Of a stretch of DNA of 12,713 bases, positions 11,667 to 12,713 are shown one piece after another; the stretch's first letter is position 1; each line of letters opens with the position of its first letter. The notes under the pieces were generated by a model. The model ran no database searches. It was given only the letters and a program-made list of their open reading frames with translations, and was not told where the DNA came from. The position numbers were made by a program, and so were the translations under genes. Location: the NCBI GenBank assembly GCA_016208205.1, contig JACQYP010000051.1, positions 1 to 12,713 on the forward strand, given 5' to 3'. The DNA is from Candidatus Desantisiibacteriota bacterium (lineage in GTDB: Bacteria; UBA9089; CG2-30-40-21).

Positions 11667-12320
11667 GACACCACCAATTTCTGTCATTCTGAATTCATTG
11701 ATTTCCCGGTTGATATGGTTTTCAGAATCGGAATCCCAATTCATTGGATTTTCGCGAATATATTTACGAATAAGAAATAACGATTTTTCGTCACGAATAA
11801 TGTGTTCATAATAATTGCGTTGCCACACAGAAATGCCCGGAGAATTGCGCGCTGTATTAATGCGTTTTGCGGAAAATGTTTTGAATTGACGAATAATTTC
11901 CGACAATGCAATTTGTTTCATCCTCTGTTCCATATCCGCCCCGATAATTTGAATAATTCCATGAACATGATTTGGCATGATAATAAATTCATCCAATACA
12001 ATACCAACAATATGATTTGTTAAATCATTCCATGTAAATTGGACAATATTGCCGTATTGGTTTAATTCCGTAGGGGCAGGTTCCAAACCTGCCCTCATAT
12101 CAGGTTCCAAACCTGCCAGAAGAGGGGCGGGTTTGGAACCCGCCCCTACGGGAAAATATTTGAGATCAATAGGTGTGATGGTCGATGTCGTAATGTCGCC
12201 GAACAATCGTTGTGTCTGATCGTGAATACAAATCGTCACGAAATAATACCCCGGCTGCGAATAATCATATCCGTGCAAACGGATGGAATGGCGATGGTGA
12301 ATTTCCGGATTATATTTCAT
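11661..12320 (-). CDS. REP-associated tyrosine transposase (RAYT, Y1/HUH family, 219 aa)
   Basis: RAYTs are single-copy relatives of IS200/IS605 transposases that cut and join single-stranded REP palindromes. The opening 'HHRHSIRLHGYDYSQPGYYF' (8-27) and VTICIHDQTQRLFGDI are characteristic. The HUH pair is H118-V-H120 in MPNHVHGIIQI. Y170/Y171 in WQRNYYEHIIRD is the expected nucleophile region, followed by KYIRENPMNW. Residues about 59-84 (GAGSKPAP, AGLEPDMRAGLEPAPT) are an insertion encoded by three REP-like palindromes, after which the normal fold resumes at LNQYGNIVQFTWNDL. The ATG overlaps the methyltransferase stop by 4 bases (ATGA), an unusual junction for a mobile gene. Just after its stop lies a degraded copy of the methyltransferase 3' end with further REPs. 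The catalytic residues look intact, so it could be active. Confidence 0.92.
   Translation of the reverse strand: MKYNPEIHHRHSIRLHGYDYSQPGYYFVTICIHDQTQRLFGDITTSTITPIDLKYFPVGAGSKPAPLLAGLEPDMRAGLEPAPTELNQYGNIVQFTWNDLTNHIVGIVLDEFIIMPNHVHGIIQIIGADMEQRMKQIALSEIIRQFKTFSAKRINTARNSPGISVWQRNYYEHIIRDEKSLFLIRKYIRENPMNWDSDSENHINREINEFRMTEIGGVK
12068..12151. repeat. REP-type palindrome array inside the RAYT gene, in frame
   Basis: There are three palindromes. GGGCAGGTT (12074-12082) pairs with AACCTGCCC (12086-12094). CAGGTT (12101-12106) pairs with AACCTG (12110-12115). GGGGCGGGTT (12124-12133) pairs with AACCCGCCCC (12137-12146). The outermost CCGTAGGGGC (12068-12077) also pairs with GCCCCTACGG (12142-12151), making a large nested inverted repeat. 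No stop codon is introduced. Confidence 0.85.
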
Positions 12321-12713
12321 TCTCCTTCCTCCCCACTGTCTAATTCTTTCCCCATGCGGTATTTGATGTCGTAGTTGATGATGAAATCCAACTCCTCGTG
12401 GGTGAAACCGTAGTGCTGGGCAAGGAGGGAGTCGATCTGGTCGATGATGGGTTTGGATTTATTTATAATGAATGATTGGGTTTCTGCTGTGCCCTTACCT
12501 CTTTGTTCCCGAACAAGTGGTTTGCTATTTATTTTAATGTTGTTAAGGTAATTTTCGCCTATTTCTTGAACAATTTTTGATTTGACAGTTACCTCAGGAA
12601 CATGAAAATTAGAGATATCTGATGGATTCAAGTCTCGAAGATTGGAGGTAATTGAATACCAATACCAATAAAAATCGGAGCTCAAACAAGCAATAATTGC
12701 TTTGGTTTCATTA
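12317..12713 (-). CDS. Adenine-specific DNA methyltransferase / type IIG-like R-M protein, C-terminal part (131 aa seen; continues past right edge)
   Basis: The frame is open from the window edge and ends TGA at 12317. Its last part, 'HYGFTHEELDFIINYDIKYR' then MGKEL, and the preceding 'NKSKPIIDQIDSLLAQ', form the C-terminal signature I know from large Eco57I-like N6-adenine methyltransferases and combined restriction-methylation proteins. 'IIACLSSDFYWYWYSI' with 'LRDLNPSDI' fits the end of the target-recognition region of the same family. The catalytic NPPY-type motif and any nuclease domain would lie outside the window. An apparent TTG start at 12685 is internal: the frame reads NETKAIIACL upstream of it, so the gene is truncated only by the window. 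Its stop overlaps the RAYT start. Confidence 0.82.
   Translation of the reverse strand, partial: NETKAIIACLSSDFYWYWYSITSNLRDLNPSDISNFHVPEVTVKSKIVQEIGENYLNNIKINSKPLVREQRGKGTAETQSFIINKSKPIIDQIDSLLAQHYGFTHEELDFIINYDIKYRMGKELDSGEEGE

Noticed and set aside
11547..12151. CRISPR array
   Set aside because: The units are palindromic with 3-base loops, irregularly spaced, and lie in or beside a RAYT gene. There are no unique spacers of even length and no cas genes.
12317..12685. A complete 122-residue gene starting at TTG 12685
   Set aside because: The frame is open to the window edge and the upstream codons fit the same family, so this is the tail of a larger methyltransferase.
1..12713. A DISARM-type or other single defence system joining the left-edge helicase with the right-edge methyltransferase
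   Set aside because: They are separated by about 12 kb of mostly housekeeping genes, the helicase is broken, and no drmA/drmB/drmC-like gene is present.

Overview
The window looks like chromosomal DNA of an uncultivated, probably anaerobic, Gram-negative bacterium of moderate to low GC (roughly 40% by eye). The evidence is a heptose isomerase gene (lipopolysaccharide), a secreted C25 (gingipain-type) protease with a FlgD/T9SS-like C-terminus, a biotin synthase with the cysteine pattern of anaerobe enzymes, and a very high load of short dispersed palindromic repeats of the kind seen in candidate-phylum genomes. I cannot assign the phylum from sequence alone. Every gene I support is read from the minus strand, so transcription runs from high to low coordinates. 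TGA ends several intact genes, so the genetic code is standard.

Reading in the direction of transcription, the right end (12713-10001) is an accessory, defence-like block. It holds the C-terminal part of an Eco57I-like adenine DNA methyltransferase cut by the window edge, a REP-associated tyrosine transposase (RAYT) that overlaps its stop codon, a YhcG/DUF1016 PD-(D/E)xK nuclease, and a DprA-like Rossmann protein joined to the nuclease by a 1-base stop/start overlap. The RAYT carries an in-frame array of its probable own palindromes. It is flanked on its 3' side by a decayed second copy of the methyltransferase 3' end, which is itself interrupted by the same palindromes. This is the most unusual structure in the window.

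Next comes a large secreted C25 peptidase (9978-7576), whose propeptide coding region has also absorbed palindromic repeats in frame. A 750-base gene-less island (7575-6826) follows. It contains several hairpins, a sigma70-like promoter on each strand, and two possible tiny ORFs.

From the minus-strand promoter at 6912-6884 runs a housekeeping series: a small protein resembling a pseudopilin globular domain without a membrane helix, ribH (riboflavin), nusB (antitermination/rRNA), a PHP-family phosphoesterase, cobU (cobalamin), bioB (biotin), an SDR reductase overlapping bioB, gmhA (heptose) and a HIT-family hydrolase. ribH-nusB-PHP-cobU are tightly spaced and bioB-SDR overlap. The rest are separated by repeats. 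At the left edge lies the 5' end of an SNF2-type helicase gene that is broken by an early in-frame TGA.

The common thread is repeat invasion. At least ten short repeat families fill almost every intergenic gap, and some have moved into coding sequence (nusB C-terminus, peptidase propeptide, RAYT, perhaps yhcG). Two copies of one composite element (1084-1197 and 3685-3764) show compensatory changes in their hairpin stems, so the fold itself appears to be conserved.
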